64,000 nt of DNA from Chromera velia. Lineage: Eukaryota > Sar > Chromeraceae. The stretch covers positions 1 through 64,000 of the forward strand of contig JAHBMJ010001084.1 in NCBI GenBank assembly GCA_018398765.1, given 5' to 3'. Shown here piece after piece: positions 21,218 to 54,191 of the stretch (position 1 is its first letter; every line of letters begins with the position of its first letter). The notes beneath the pieces are model-generated. The model ran no database searches. It saw nothing but the letters and a program-made list of their open reading frames with translations, and was not told the origin of the DNA. The position numbers and the translations under genes were made by a program.

Positions 21218-23660
21218 ATGAAGATAGAAAGAGTGTCAGTAAAGAGGGATATGACGGAAGTTTGTGGAGATGTAGACGGTATTTTTCCTAACTTTGTGTT
21301 AGAGGGAGAAGAGTTTGGGCCTCTTCGAAAAGCGGTCACTTGGATTGTTGGGGCCAAGACACTACTTGAGAGAGTTATCTTTAAAGCGAAGGACAGTCTC
21401 CCTGCTGAAATTAATCTCGAGCAGCTGCGTTTGAGAGAATATCTAAAGTGGCATGACAAAGAAGGAGGGGAAGGAATCAAGTTGAAAGTACAAAAGGTTG
21501 AGGTCAAAGAATTCCACTTCAGACCACCGACGGCCTTCACACGAACAAAGGGTGAAGGAAGGGAAGCGACCAAGGAGCTATGGGAACAGGTCATGGAGTC
21601 CAACGCCAGCCTGAGGTTGCATGAGTTCCAGACTACAGAGAAAATTGCAAACATCTCCTATAGTTTTTAGATGGTGTGCCAGCAACTGACTAGTACAGTG
21701 AACGAGTTTGATAAACAGGTCTCATTGCTTGTAAAGAAAGACAAAAACAAGGCCGGACACTCATAGGCACATTCAGGCAGATTTTACATGCTGTGGCTGG
21801 CTGAGGATTTAATGTTTGCGAAGGGATTTTTCTTTTCAGTCATGTGGTTCTTCTGTGCAAAGAACATGACGCCTGTCTGTGTCCGTAATTTTTGGTCGGA
21901 CACAGATGTCCGCAGTATCGAATTCTGGCTGAACCGCTGTGGTGCGCGGTTGTTGTGTCCCCTTCTGTGGCGGTCACCGTGGCCTTGCCTTATCAAACAG
22001 GTGTGGAAGTGCACAGATTTTGTCTGGGGGCTGAAGTCCTACATACTGTCATGGAGAGAAAGTATTATTGTGGGTAGAAGAAAGTTACTGCGTATGGGGG
22101 CAGGGCTTGACTCCTCTCTGTTCGCATTGCTCGATGTCCTGAACCCCTTCACAGTAGAGTCGGACGGCAAGCTGTATACTGAGTACCTAGGAGGGCCCTC
22201 TTCACTCCCCCGAGAGTACGTGCAGGCACTGAATACGTATGCCCCTCGGGGCGCTTCCGAAGTGGAGAAGGAGACACTGGACTTCGCACCGTTCATTCGT
22301 TATCTGTATTCGTATTTTCACTCTGAAACGTCTGTTCCCGACCGGAAAATCTCTTGAACAGTTAATAACATCGAAATCTCCCGTCTTTTGACTGCATTCT
22401 ATACCTTCATCCCAGGTCTTCTGATTTTCAGCATGTCGGATCCGGTCAAGGGAGCGGAGAGATCTGCCTTTGCTTCTAATGAAGAGTCGTCGGTTGCCCT
22501 CTCTTTATTTAAAGAAGCAACTGACATGCCTCTGTTAGGCCCCGAAGTGGATAGAGACAGACACTACTTCGGCCTGATTGTGAAAGCAGTCGAGTTGAGC
22601 ATTTAGAATGCCGCAGTTGTCAAGCGCATCTAAGCACACTCCCAGAGAGTGTTGCAGCTACTGTTCCGTATTCAGAATGTATGGACTGAGAAACTAAGTC
22701 TTCTAAACAAACAATCCGATCAGCAGTCTGAGTCCCAGAGTGGTAGTCGAGGAGAGCTTTTGAGGGAGGAGGAAGATAGGCGTCTCCAGAAATTCCTTGC
22801 TCTTCTCATTCTCCAGCTCCAAAGGGAGTCTTCTCGGAGGGCCCGAAAGCGAACGCCCCTAATTCTCTTCAGCTCTCTGTCTGCATATGTTGATGCAGAG
22901 TTTTAGCAGCAGGAAGAGACGAGGCAGAGTGGTGCGACAGTGAACGTTCCAGCAGGCATGGTAGGTGTCTCTTCAGAACATGAGAAGGAAAACGCTGACC
23001 TAAAGCCGCAAACATCCCCTCCCCATATGAAAGCTGGAGTCTCGAATCTCCCCCCCCTCCCCATACCTCCAGAGTCGGAGAAGGACTCTCAGAGGGACCT
23101 AGATAAGAAAGAGAGGGGGGCGGAACAAGAGAAGGAAGAGAAGAAGGAGACAGACACGGGAAAGCACGAGAAGACCTTCCTTCTTCTGAAGTCAAAACAT
23201 GAGTTGAAGTGTCTGTGCCCTTCTTTCTATGACCACTGCAGAAAGAAGACGACCAGCATTAAACGCTATACGGGTTGTAAGCTGACACTGTACTGCTCCC
23301 GGGAGTGCCAGAAAGCGCACTGGGCTCCCACCCCCTCCTCAGTCAACCCGCAAAGGCAAGAGCAGCAGCTGTGTTGAAACAGCATGGCCTATGATCTTTG
23401 AGGGCACCGTGCCGGCAGTCTCCAACGAGATGGGCAGTAAGGGATTGTCCAGTTCCCACCAGTCCCGCTGCGTCCTCCTGAAGGAGCGTGTTCTCTCTGT
23501 CCTCCTCCCTCAGCCACTTCCTAAATCAGATTAGGAATCAGACCTCCCTCGTCCTAGAGAAGCCGCAGCTGCAACGTCTGGCCTACAGTATCCTACAATC
23601 CCTCACGTACCGTGACTTAGCCCGAGAGGGTTCACGGGGATGAATAAGAGCCTCTTCGCT
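21218..23660 (+). pseudogene. Decayed MYND-zinc-finger protein gene
   Basis: Several open pieces in different frames follow each other on the plus strand (21218-21670, a middle piece near 21880-22075, 22090-22357, 22430-22606, 22650-22906, 22940-23377), separated by stops or frame changes and without good splice sites. The last piece ends with a recognisable MYND finger half: TTSIKRYTGCKLTLYCSREC followed by QKAHW, the C-x-x-C / C-x-x-x-C plus H-W pattern of that protein-interaction finger. The first half of the finger is degraded (CLCPSFYDHC). A residual frame with QLQRLAYSILQSLTYRDLAR near 23570 may be its tail. MYND proteins usually act in protein complexes or as lysine methyltransferases; no SET domain was seen. 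Interpreted as a dead copy of a gene family member. Confidence 0.6.
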
Positions 23661-24735
23661 CGATCCGTAAGACCTGCAGTCGGATCTTCTGCGGTTTTTA
23701 ACTGATCATACCTTGATTCTCGAAGTAAGCAAGTCTTCCAACTGAGCAGCTCTAACTAGAGCTCTAAAGCAGAGCTAGTACTTAAAAAAGTAACAGAGAG
23801 TACTTTAAAGTAGACTTTAAAATAACAGAGCTAGTATTAGCAGAGCTAAGGCTTGAATTAGCTCCTGGAAGAGTAACTGTAGAAGAGTAAATGAATATAA
23901 ACAACGTTGTTAAAAATAATTAAAAATTGAATGTATGCAAGAAACGGCCCGGAACGGGGCTGGATGGGTATAAAAGAAGCCTACCAGTGGCCTGTTGCCC
24001 ATGCAGATTTTATACTTTAATTTATAACTTTGAAGCAATTTACTATGCAAAATAATCAATAAGATTAGGATTAGGATTAGGATTAATGTCCAGAGGATTG
24101 ACTTCCCGCCCCAATGCCGAATATCTGACGTGTGGCTTCCAGGGAAAGTGTCTAGACGCATTAGACCTCCCTGGCTAGCCTGCATAGGTCTAGCCTGTGC
24201 CGCGAACGGATCACATTGAACAGTCAATCGCTTATGTGTGTATGCGAGAGGGCTCACTCTATTCCAAAGTAGGGTTTGAAAGGGAACGATCCCAGAATTG
24301 CAGATGAATGGCTCGAAGCGAGTTCCAACACCTCCCAACATCCCATCCTCCTCCTTTTTCCCTCCTCTTTTGCTTCCTTTGTATCACTCCATACCTTTTC
24401 ATACTCTTCAATTAAAGTTTTAGATTATTGTTCATACGTAAATTAGAAATACAGTTCAAATACTATGTTTTCATTTTTTTGATATATCATAGTAAGGGAT
24501 AAACATGACAGAATTAAGAGGAAGAATGAAATACTAGAAAGTAGAAAAGAACCCTCAACCTTAAGTGAATATCCCCTTGAATTATTACATATTACTAGAC
24601 ATATAATTTTAATAATCACTATTATTTTTCCTATATATCAGAGAAATGACACGCAGGTCTAGGACTCCGGCCCCAAACATAATGTTACCACATAATCCTG
24701 TATTTCTTAAAGTATACACAAATAATTTAAACTAT
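23661..24735. other. AT-rich intergenic DNA, possible retroelement scrap
   Basis: On the minus strand near 24340-24100 a frame contains FEPFICNSG, and downstream the sequence ends in a (TCCTAA)n-like tail (plus-strand GATTAGGATTAGGATTAGGA, about 24060-24085). A simple-repeat tail after an F-x-P-F-x-C-N-S segment is seen at the 3' end of some LINEs, so this may be another remnant, but evidence is thin. The remainder is featureless. Confidence 0.3.
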
Positions 24736-24743
24736 ACTTAATA

Positions 24744-25805
24744 CTAGGCGACGCACAGTGGTAAAAAAAAAAAAAAATAGACCTTTCCAGATTTTTTTTT
24801 TTCTTTTTTTCTACGAAGGATTTCCTAGAGCACCTCTAGGAGCACCTAGAGGAGCACCTTTTAGAAGTATTTTTAAACTAACTTCCTCGCAAACTTATTA
24901 CTCAACTCAAAGTTTTAAACATCTTTCAACCTTAGTTTCAACCCTAGTTCTAGTCCTAGTTATTATTGTACGTTTGTCTCTACTAGTGTCTCTACTAGTG
25001 TGAGGAGAACGGAGGCCAGACAATTCGCATTGCTGACCTCCTGAGTGATTATAAGGCCATCACGAAGATTGGGTAAATATAGTGGTCTTTGCTCCTGCTT
25101 TCGCTTCCTTTGTTTTGTGTGTTCGTTTCAGACGGTCTGCGTATTCATCTGAGAGACGCTGTCAGTTAGATAGACACAGACACAAAGACGCACACACATA
25201 CACATACGTCTGTGATGGTTCTCTCAGATACATCTGACGTCCTTTTTGCTTCCCTCCTCTGAGGGATGCCGGGTGATAAACTAGGTGATGGACCAACTGA
25301 GTGTGAGAGACGAGGGAGACAGAGGGAGTGACCCGGTCCGTCGTTTCACCATTCATGCTAATTAAAAAATGAATGAAGTCTGCGTATATGGCACTGCACG
25401 CAGTGACCATCGTAAAAGGGGATTACAGGGACGAAGGTGAGCAGGCGGGCAAAGGGAAAAGGGGGCTCTCTTTTGTCCTATGCAAAGAGTAACAAGAAGG
25501 ATGGATGCATGGATGCAGACAGAAGAGCAGACAGAGGAGAAGTTCTTTGACTGGGTCTTTGACGATATCTAAGATGATATACATTTCGAAGCTCTAGTTG
25601 AAGCTAGTTTTGGTCAATCCTTTTAAGCGTCTACCAAGCTAAAAGTGAAACTGGGATCCTAGATATGATTCAAACTCTAGTTGAAGCTAGTCATTTAACC
25701 TTTATTTTTTTTTTACATATACAATAAAATTTTGAATTAAAAAAAAAAAAGAATAGACGTTTTCAGATTTTTTTTTTTTTTTTTTTACCACTGTGCGTCG
25801 CCTAG
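24744..25805. mobile_element. Non-autonomous DNA transposon (MITE-like), 1,062 bp, 8-bp target duplication
   Basis: The ends are perfect 20-bp inverted repeats, CTAGGCGACGCACAGTGGTA at the left and its complement at the right, each extended by a poly-A/T run. An exact 8-bp duplication, ACTTAATA, flanks it (24736-24743 and 25806-25813). Inside, next to each end, ATAGAC-x-TTT-x-CAGATTTTT occurs in the same orientation, so the subterminal parts also form direct repeats. No transposase frame is present, so movement would need an enzyme from elsewhere. An 8-bp duplication fits the hAT, P or KDZ groups; the termini do not clearly decide between them. The perfect duplication suggests a fairly recent insertion. 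Confidence 0.9.
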
Positions 25806-25813
25806 ACTTAATA

Positions 25814-26834
25814 GATTGATTTCTAAATAAAACTTTAAAAGAATCGTTCTAAACAACTTCGAAGATTCGGTTCATTTATTCAGCTTTTCATTGCTCCGTC
25901 TCGGAGACTCGGAGTCTGAGCTTTAGATTGAATTGCGGCTTGATCTGAAGTCTTGCTTCCAATCTTGTTTTCGATGGAACATGTGAAGAACTGACCGATA
26001 CATTCCAGTCGCGGTACCATACACCGGCCAACGATTGATGTTCGCATCATAATCGCGCATCATTTGTGCCTCATCGACCAACACCATCTCATATTCGATC
26101 CCGTGGCCTTCAATGCCAGCCTCACGAGTACCAGGCCGTGCACCACCAATGTTTGTAATGAAACGTCAAAGCTGCTGCATGAGTCCTGCTGATCTTGACA
26201 GTGAGATTACCGAACTACAATTCACTTACTTGGCCGGCATGCCCCATTGATTTTTTTCTTTCACACTGCATGCCAAGAAGAAAAGAGGGTGCTCAGTCTT
26301 CATCAAATCGCTCGCGAGTTGGTGGATGCGTCCTACGTAATAAAGTGACGGAAGCTCGCTGGAGCTGCCTGGTGAGTCGCATCTCGAGGTAATCACTCGC
26401 AATCAATTTAGTTACGGAAACGGACGAATTCCGTGTGGCTCATTGACTTTCCTAAAGGCGTTTCATTTTTGGCAGCAATTGGGCTGCGCGACTGCGTCAA
26501 TCAATACCGAGTTGTTCAACGATTTGCACAGCTAGGTGAGCTTCCTTCACAATCTTCCCTGACTTAATTCGCTTCCTGATTGATTGATGATTTCAATCGA
26601 CAAAGGAAAGGAAAGGAAAGGGACACAAAAGAAAGAAGAATTTCTTTCTTCCTTTCTCTTTCTCTTTTTCTTGATTTCTTTCTGTCTTACTCCCCGTTTG
26701 TTTGCTTGTTTGCCTGTCTTTCGTTGTGTCTGTTTGTCTTCTCAAACTACGTCGAATTCCGTGAGTCGTCAATTTCAAGTCAGGCTAGATCGGTCAGCAG
26801 GGAGGGCTCTTGATGCACCTAGCTGCTCATCTGG
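25814..26834. other. Intergenic, with a short helicase/ATPase-like frame fragment
   Basis: On the minus strand from about 26155 to a stop at 25923 a coding-like piece contains IEYEMVLVDEAQMMRDYDAN and NRWPVYGTATGMYRSV. V-L-V-D-E-A-Q recalls a Walker B motif, but nothing else is recognisable, no start or good splice site joins it, and it may be transposon debris. The right part is the 3' flank of the ArsA/GET3 gene. Confidence 0.3.
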
Positions 26835-34590
<7,756 letters not shown>

Positions 34591-35321
34591 TGAGCCAAGG
34601 CACAAACGTGTTAATATCAAAGAAGCAGGACAAAGTCGCGAGACGGGAGGGGTTCTTGCTGCGATGATTCAAAGAGCACAAAAGGAACACTGCGCAGAAA
34701 GAAGGATCCTTGTATACGGACAACTGAGGAATTCTACGTGCCGCGTTACAATCTTAAAACATGCCACTTCCTTTACGTGAGTTAGTTTCGAAGCAAGGCA
34801 ACAACGATGCCACAATGGTCTTAGCTCGGAATGAGTCACCGGCCATGTACGGTTCGTGCATGTCAAAGAGTGGCATGCCTGGCTACTTAGTGAGTTTGAC
34901 GAGCACTGACATACTAAATACTCGGAACAGTCGAAAAAACAAAAATTAATTCAAAAAATCGAGTTTTCTTTGAAAGTCTCTATGGAATTTCAAGCTTGAC
35001 TGGAAATCACTCTGCAGAGCAAAACCATGCAAAACCCACGTGCATGTTGGATGTTGCCGGGGTCTTGGGTCCTGAAGAAAAACGGATCCCCAAACAACGC
35101 ACGATTTCCGTTGCTACTGCAGGGGGGGCACGAAAACACACACCTGGCATCACACACCAGCACTCGCTGCTTTGCCTTCCTTCGCGCATTCACAAGCTCC
35201 TTTAGGGTGTTTTAAGCAGCAAGTCAAAGACGTACAGTGCGATCAGAACATGCATGGGCTTTCCCTTGGTACCGTGAGCAGTTAGAGGGAGCTAGGTGGA
35301 GTTTACGTTTTGAGCCAGTCG
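34591..35321. promoter_or_regulatory. Divergent intergenic region between ArsA/GET3 and SPINDLY genes
   Basis: 731 bp separate the two start codons. It contains TTAGCTCGGAAT at 34821-34832 (also found in the divergent region at 57.9 kb), several GCATG boxes (for example GTGGCATGCC at about 34871) and an AT-rich core at about 34920-34970. No transcript start is known. Confidence 0.5.
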
Positions 35322-47767
<12,446 letters not shown>

Positions 47768-48770
47768 TTGAATTGAATGAATGGTCCTGTGTCCCTGTGT
47801 GTGTTTGTGGGGCGGGGAGGGGAAGGAGGCAGGACTGGGAGGGAAGTGAGGGACACCCGAGTGTGATGCTCATGTGACTGTTTTTGAATTCAATGGAAAG
47901 CTTCTAATTCTCTTCCTATAAGTGTCCATCGTCGCTTGCATCTATGAGAGAGAGAGAGAGAGAGAAAGGAGGAAGGAAGGAGTGACACTCTAATTCGTGA
48001 AAGAAAGAGCCGATGATACTGAATGTTGCCTCAATCATTTTTGTCACCAAATTCTGTTGTATGAGTTTGGCAGTGTTTTCCTCTCCTCTCCTTTGAATGT
48101 TATCCTTCTCTCTACCCTCAATTCTTCAATAACCCCCCAGACAGGCTGGGCGAAAAAAAACAAATTCTGCAGGAAAGCTGCAGCAAATTTTGCAACCGTC
48201 TTCCTTCTTTCCTTCTGATCATCAGTGCTGCCTCACTCCATATTTTTGGATGAACAATCCGTCTTTTTCTTTTTCTTTTTTTTGGATGAACAGTCCTTTT
48301 TTCTTGCGTGGCCGTATCGCACAGGAGGGTCCGTTCGTTTGTTTGTTTGTTTCTCCGTCTGTCTGTTTGCCTAGCTGCCTTGTCTACCTGTTTGTTTGTC
48401 TGTCGACGTTTGAGCACATTCAATCTCTTGGTTTCGCAGGGGAGAAACCGGACCGAAAGAAAGTCTTTCGAAGAAGAAAAGACTGATTCAGGCAGAGCAT
48501 GCTGACTGACAGACGGTGAGGGACATTCAAGCATGCGCGTTTGATTTGACAGCAAGAGACAATCCGGGGTTGGGGGCGGGTCGATGAGTTGAATTAGACA
48601 ACGAGAAAGAGGTCATCTCACTCTCTTTCTCTTTATGCTTGTTTCTCCCTCCCTCTTTCTTGCTCTTGTGACGCCACATCATTTTTCTTGCCTATCTCTT
48701 GTCTGAAACACGGTCTTTACGTCTCTCTGTGTTTGAGTCCCCCTCTCTCAGTCGCTTTCTCCCAGTATGT

Positions 48771-48811
<41 letters not shown>

Positions 48812-50157
48812 TGTGTAGACGTGTCTGTGTGTGTGTTGCATGATAAATTCTGTCTGTCTCTCACAAAATCGCAAAGCGAGAGGGCAGGAAATTGTTGGAG
48901 GATGAGGGGCGACTACCTTCTCTGTCTTGTGTTTTTCACATGCTACTGCTGGAATGAAGTCTTGGTGACAAGACTGCTTGTTGGAAATGAAGTGACCATC
49001 GACCAGTCCCTGTGCGGGCTTTTCTTTTTCTTTCTGCAGCCTGCACGGGTCGCTCGCTGTGTTGGTAGAGACAGACTGACATTAAAACTTTGTCCTTCCC
49101 GCTGGGGCGGGAGGTCGACTTTTTCTTTATTCTACTGCTGCTGCTGCTGCTGCTCTGTTAGCCCAGTGCTTCTTCTTTGAGCGGCTGACAGTGGATCTTG
49201 AAAGACTAAGAAAAGAAAAGAAGGAAAAGTCTCGCCATGTCCTCGTGCGTTCGTTCTCCCATGCAGCGCTCTCTTTCCTACTTTGTGCAATTTTAGACCG
49301 GGAGGTCGGCCGAAGTTCATACATCGCTGGATGGTTCAAGGTTCAGTTTTGCATTTCTTTATCATCCATGCATGCACGACCGGACATGGAGGAGGGAGAA
49401 AATTCCATGCCATTCCCGTTGCGTCGTGAGTTTTTCTGATGTGTGCCCGCCCGACGGAATTCGCGTTCGCCCTCGCAATCCTTATTTGTTAATGAAATCG
49501 TCAGTCCAGGCTGCAAAAGTGCTGCCGTGAATGACAGTGCTGCAAAAATTCGCTGAAGAATTCGTCTTTGACTCTTTGTGCATGGAGTGGCGAAGTGTGG
49601 CTTTGATCGCCATCAGAGTTGGATTCTAAATTTAATTGCGATTCGTTGACTCAATGTTGAGGCTCTTGAAAGTTGGTTTTCAACTTGAACGTCATTCAGA
49701 ACTGCCTCTCTGCACTTTCACGAGCTAGTTCACGAGTCACGACCGTTAACGACCACATTAAATCCTTAGTATATTAAATCACTCAGGCTAGGCTGTACGT
49801 TGCTGCAGTGTCTAGTGCAGTGTTGCACATAGTTGTACAAACCAAAAATAATCAAATATTACTCAATACAATACCAGATATAACACTAGATCTAGCACTA
49901 CATTAGTTTAGATACAACAGCTTCATATAAAAAAATTTCTAAAAAAATTTATAAGTGTTTTAAATTAAAACAAATTCTGTGTTAGATTCTATTCAAACCC
50001 TAGATAGAAAGTACTATATTAAAAATAATCATTTAAAAATGAATTAAGATAGTTAAAAATTAGGTTGAAGGGGATGACTATTCATAGGGATATCGTCTTA
50101 ATTAGTCTTAATATCAATAGTGAAGCATTGTATTGTATACTAGGCATTGTATCATAT
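47768..50157. other. Downstream of SPY: 3' flank then AT-rich intergenic DNA
   Basis: 47768-49490 holds GA, GT and CTG runs (for example 48766-48804 and 49134-49153) and no supported exon. From about 49490 the sequence becomes AT-rich without structure until the LINE target site. Short frames are shadows of repeats. Confidence 0.45.
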
Positions 50158-50234
50158 TGATATCGCGACGATAATCGTGTTAAGTCGCCGTTAACTTAGT
50201 CTTAAAAGAAAGCGATGGCCGCATATATATGAAG
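50158..50234 (+). repeat. Left 77-bp target duplication of the LINE
   Basis: It matches 53154-53230 at 74 of 77 positions (TGATATCGCGACGATAATCG to CCGCATATATATGAAG). Confidence 0.9.
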
Positions 50235-53153
50235 GAGGCTGCTGGAAGGTGTGGAGGAGACTCGGTGAGGAAGACAAGAGGGCAGCACCAAGAAAAACAA
50301 AAGACAGCATGACGACCCAGCAGGTAGCAGAAGGTTTCAAACAAACGTACGAGCTGCCAAAGGAAGAGAAAGAAGAGAGAAAGAGGGAACAAGAAAGAAA
50401 AACGACAGTGAGTAGAGCGATTAAGGAGAAAGGATAGCACATAGCAGAGGAAAAGGAGGTAAAGAAGGCAATGAAAAGAGCAGGCAACCCCAGAAAGGCC
50501 GCTGGGAAGGACGGAATGCCCCCAGGAATGCTGAAAACGATGGAAAAATCGACTGAGCTGGTATCTTTGTATATTTTGTTAATTAATGTTGCATATCGTT
50601 TTGGTTGGTGGTCGAAAGGGTGGAATGACTTACTGGTGACGGCCCTTCCAAAACTGGGTAAGTCACTCGCACTAATTGGGGGATGGAGGGGAGTGCACCT
50701 GGTGGTAGCAGATGCAAAATGGGGAGACATGATCATGAGAACAAAGGTGAAAAAGGAAGCCAGACAGACGCCATGGCAGTTCGCATACAAGAGAAAGACA
50801 AGCACATGCGATGCAATTTTTCTTTTGCTGTTCGTTATTGCTCGAATGGAAGTGCTCAGTATTGCTTTTGTTGACTTCACACGGGCTTTTGACGAAGTGA
50901 GGTTAGAAAAGTTAAAAAAGAAATTAAGAAAGGCAGGGGTGGAGGAAGGTCTGATCAGATGGGTTGAGGCCTCTCTGGAAAAAGTGAGGGCACGGGTGAA
51001 GGAAACGAGCATGTGGTACCCGGAAGACAAAGGACTCAAGCAAGGAGGCCCGAGCGGCCCTTCCCTTTACTCTATGTACACACATGACTTGCCAAAAGAA
51101 GTAGGAAAGAGGAGAGGACAGAGACGACAGACCGACAGACAGAGGCCAAAGGTGCCAGCAGGAGAAGATGGGAGGTGGGTCGATTTCCTTGCTCCTCTGT
51201 TTGCAGATGACACAACACTCCTCGAATCCTCAGATAGACAGTTGAACCTTCTTCTTTCGAACCTTGTAGCCTTTGTAGAACCTCTCCGTCTTCTATTCTT
51301 TGATAAGTTGAGATTGGTCCGGTTTGGCCGCATCGCATCAAGAGAGAAAGGAGAAGTTAGACTGGGGGAGATAGTGATGAAAGAAGCAAGAGAGCAACCC
51401 TACCTGGGACTAGTCCTATCCACCGACTGCAACTTAGAAACCATGATGGAAGCACGGTCAATCAAAGCAGAGAGATGCATGCAAGGACTGATGGAGAAGA
51501 TAGGAAGGGAGGGAGGGATTCCACCCGCTGATTGCTTCAATATATTTAAACAGACAGTGCGCGCCGTATGGTTATATGGATGTGAAATCCATGCATACCC
51601 AGATAGCGCGTATGCAGAATTCGACGAGAAGCAAAGGAGATTTGTCAGGTTTGTATTGCGTTTGAGAAAGAAAGAGAATTGTGACACGCTGATGATGGAA
51701 GGAGGTTTCATTCCGATTGATCTCGAAGTGGCTTCTAGAACGATCCGGTGGGCAGGGAAGGCTTTAAAGGAGAGAAGAAATGAAGCGGTAGGGCAGGCAA
51801 TCCTCACATGCCTGAGAGAGGGGATAGAGAATAAAATGGGGGGGGGGAGAGGAATGCATCCTTTTCTGAATCATCTTTTCCCTCATCTGAAGCAATGTGC
51901 ACAGGCACTCTACACAGACAGAGGAATGCACCTTTTTGCAAGAGAAAGACTAAAAGAAAGCGTAGGGTAGAGAGGAACACAGGTAGTCAACGAGAGAGTG
52001 GACGGGATAGAGAGATAGCTGCTGAAGAGAACAAAAAATGAGCTAGACGAGAAGAAGAGAGAGGCGTTTGCACATAGAATAGAAAGAAATATAAGAGAGA
52101 AGAGCAGTCAGGAGAAGGCAGAACTGACAGGAGTGATGATGGCTGACGTGCACAGAAAGGTCTCAAACGGAAACCGTCTCCACCTTTCTTTGTTTGAAGA
52201 TAGAGCAGGTAGAAAGGTTGGCTCGACAATGAAAATAGACAGAGAGAGAATAGGGAGAGCCCCTTTTTGCTATACAAAAGTGGCGCCGCGATCAAAACAC
52301 AGGAGGGGAGCAGCATGCAGGGTGGGGGACAGGGCTGTGGCTGCGACTCAGGGAAAAATTCCAGTAAGGGGGGGAGAGAAGGTGCCGTTACAGAAAAGGA
52401 TGTGCCAGTTTTGTTGAGGGTGGTTGGGAATCGAGGTGGTGGAAGATAAAATCCATCTGGTGACAGAATGTCCTGTTTTTGACAGAGAGAGAGCAGAAAT
52501 GTTCAGAAAGATAGAAGAGAAATAGGACAGCAAGATGGAAGAAAGAGCCAGAAAGGCAGCCACAGAAAGAGAAGGGCTCAACAGAGAAGAGGGAAAAAGG
52601 GACAACTCGACGCTTTTCTGTTTTCTGATGAATAAATGTCATGCCGGAGTGGATGAGTTTTTGGGATGGGCGTTATTCAGACGGAGGGTGTTTGAGGAGT
52701 GTCCAGGATGGTACGGACACATAGAAGGAGACGCTCTGGCGGCCAGACATGCAGGAATCACCGGAAGGCAGCGGGCGATCGAGAGACTAACAAAAGAATA
52801 TGAGGAGACAATTGATAACTTAGAGACGACCGAAGGAGCGTTAGGGTGGGGAAGGAGGGAGCCGCAGAAGAAGATTGATAAAGCAAACAAAAAGAGCGAG
52901 GAAGCCCAAATCACATGCCGTTTCAGATCGATTTTCAGGCCGGAAAGCCAACGCGGATCCAGAGCTGTGGCTCGAACAACGAACAATCATGTAGCAGCGG
53001 CCAGGGCAACAGACTCTGGCGGGCCCCGAGGGCGGGGTCTGATACCTCAGCTTAGGCTGGGGAACGCCCCGCCCTGCTAGCTCTGGCGACAGATAGACAT
53101 AGCGGGAAGGCCCTAGGGCGGAACATATCAATCAATCAATCAATCAAAATCAA
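50235..53153 (+). mobile_element. LINE (non-LTR retrotransposon), truncated and inactivated
   Basis: One reading frame spans most of the element, broken by about five stops (for example TAG at 50435, 51968 and 52414). The reverse transcriptase is clear: IAFVDFTRAFDEV, GLKQGGPSGPSLYSMY and the catalytic LFADDTTLLE. A C-terminal Cys/His motif, MCQFC then HLVTECP, fits the zinc knuckle of LINE ORF2. The frame ends RLGNAPPC, then a short 3' tail to GGAACAT and (ATCA)n. There is no endonuclease domain before the polymerase, so the 5' end is truncated or the endonuclease lies in a lost part. The 77-bp flanking duplication is long for a LINE; its 4 percent mismatch suggests a moderately old insertion. 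A second copy lies at 63.1 kb. Confidence 0.9.
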
Positions 53154-53230
53154 TGATATCGCGACGATAATCGCGTTGAGTCGCCATTAACTTAGTCTTA
53201 AAAGAAAGCGATGGCCGCATATATATGAAG
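53154..53230 (+). repeat. Right 77-bp target duplication of the LINE
   Basis: It begins directly after the (ATCA)n tail and repeats 50158-50234 with three substitutions (T/C, A/G, G/A). Confidence 0.9.
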
Positions 53231-53821
53231 TCTTGCAACTGCCAACTTGAAGCCTTCAAATATCTCATAGGGTCTAATAGGGCCTAAGTTGTCTCAATAC
53301 ATTCTGATTTACATAAGATGCAAGGTTGGCCAAAGCCCAAGTGGTGACTCACCGCCAGCTTTGAGCTAGTAGGTAAACTCATTCAAATGTAACTTCAAAT
53401 ATTCACATATGCATGCAAATACTGAATAAACACTAGAATAAACATCAACCGATTATCGAAGTTGACCATCACTCTAGTTATCATTGAAAGAGTGGGGTCT
53501 TCTTTAAAGGTCTGATCGTAAAGCCGCCAGATCGCAAGTCGAGAGAGAAAATGAACGGCAACTTGTCTGCGAATCCTGCAGACACAAGTGTATACAAACA
53601 AACGTCGGCATTGTAAAATTCATCATCACGCCTGGATGACGACTATGAATCATTTGAAAGACAAGAAGTGGCCCGGAACCTGTCCTAAAATCTTGCAGGC
53701 CCACACGTATACTTAAAACTCGGTTTCATCTTTTGTTCCGTTCTCGGCAAACTCCGGCTTGTCTGCCACCGACAAGAGTACATTTGTATCAATCGAGAGC
53801 GATCGAACCTCTGAGTTCCAG
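53231..53821. other. Intergenic, no gene seen
   Basis: The continuation of the LINE target locus, then the 3' flank of the minus-strand gene ending at 53822. Nothing else is recognisable. Confidence 0.45.
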
Positions 53822-54141
53822 TCAGTCGTCTGTCTGCATGCAAGCCTGTGTGTTCACTGTCGTAGCCATCGATTCACTCTTTGACGCCTCAATGACCGCC
53901 ACCCAACACATCGACCCCTTCTCTGTAAGTAGCCCCCCTCTCCCGCTCCTATGCAATAGTTTGTACCGACTAACCGAGAATTGTTGTAGTTCCCTTGCGA
54001 GCGTCTCCCCGCAAAATCCACCCGCTGGTCATGTAGGGCGTCCGTGCGGAGCGGAATTTGGGCCTCTGAAAGCAGAATGAAAATGGAGACGCACGCATAC
54101 ATACATGCATGCATGCCCGTCAGATTGGGAGGGCCGTGCAA

Positions 54142-54191
<50 letters not shown>

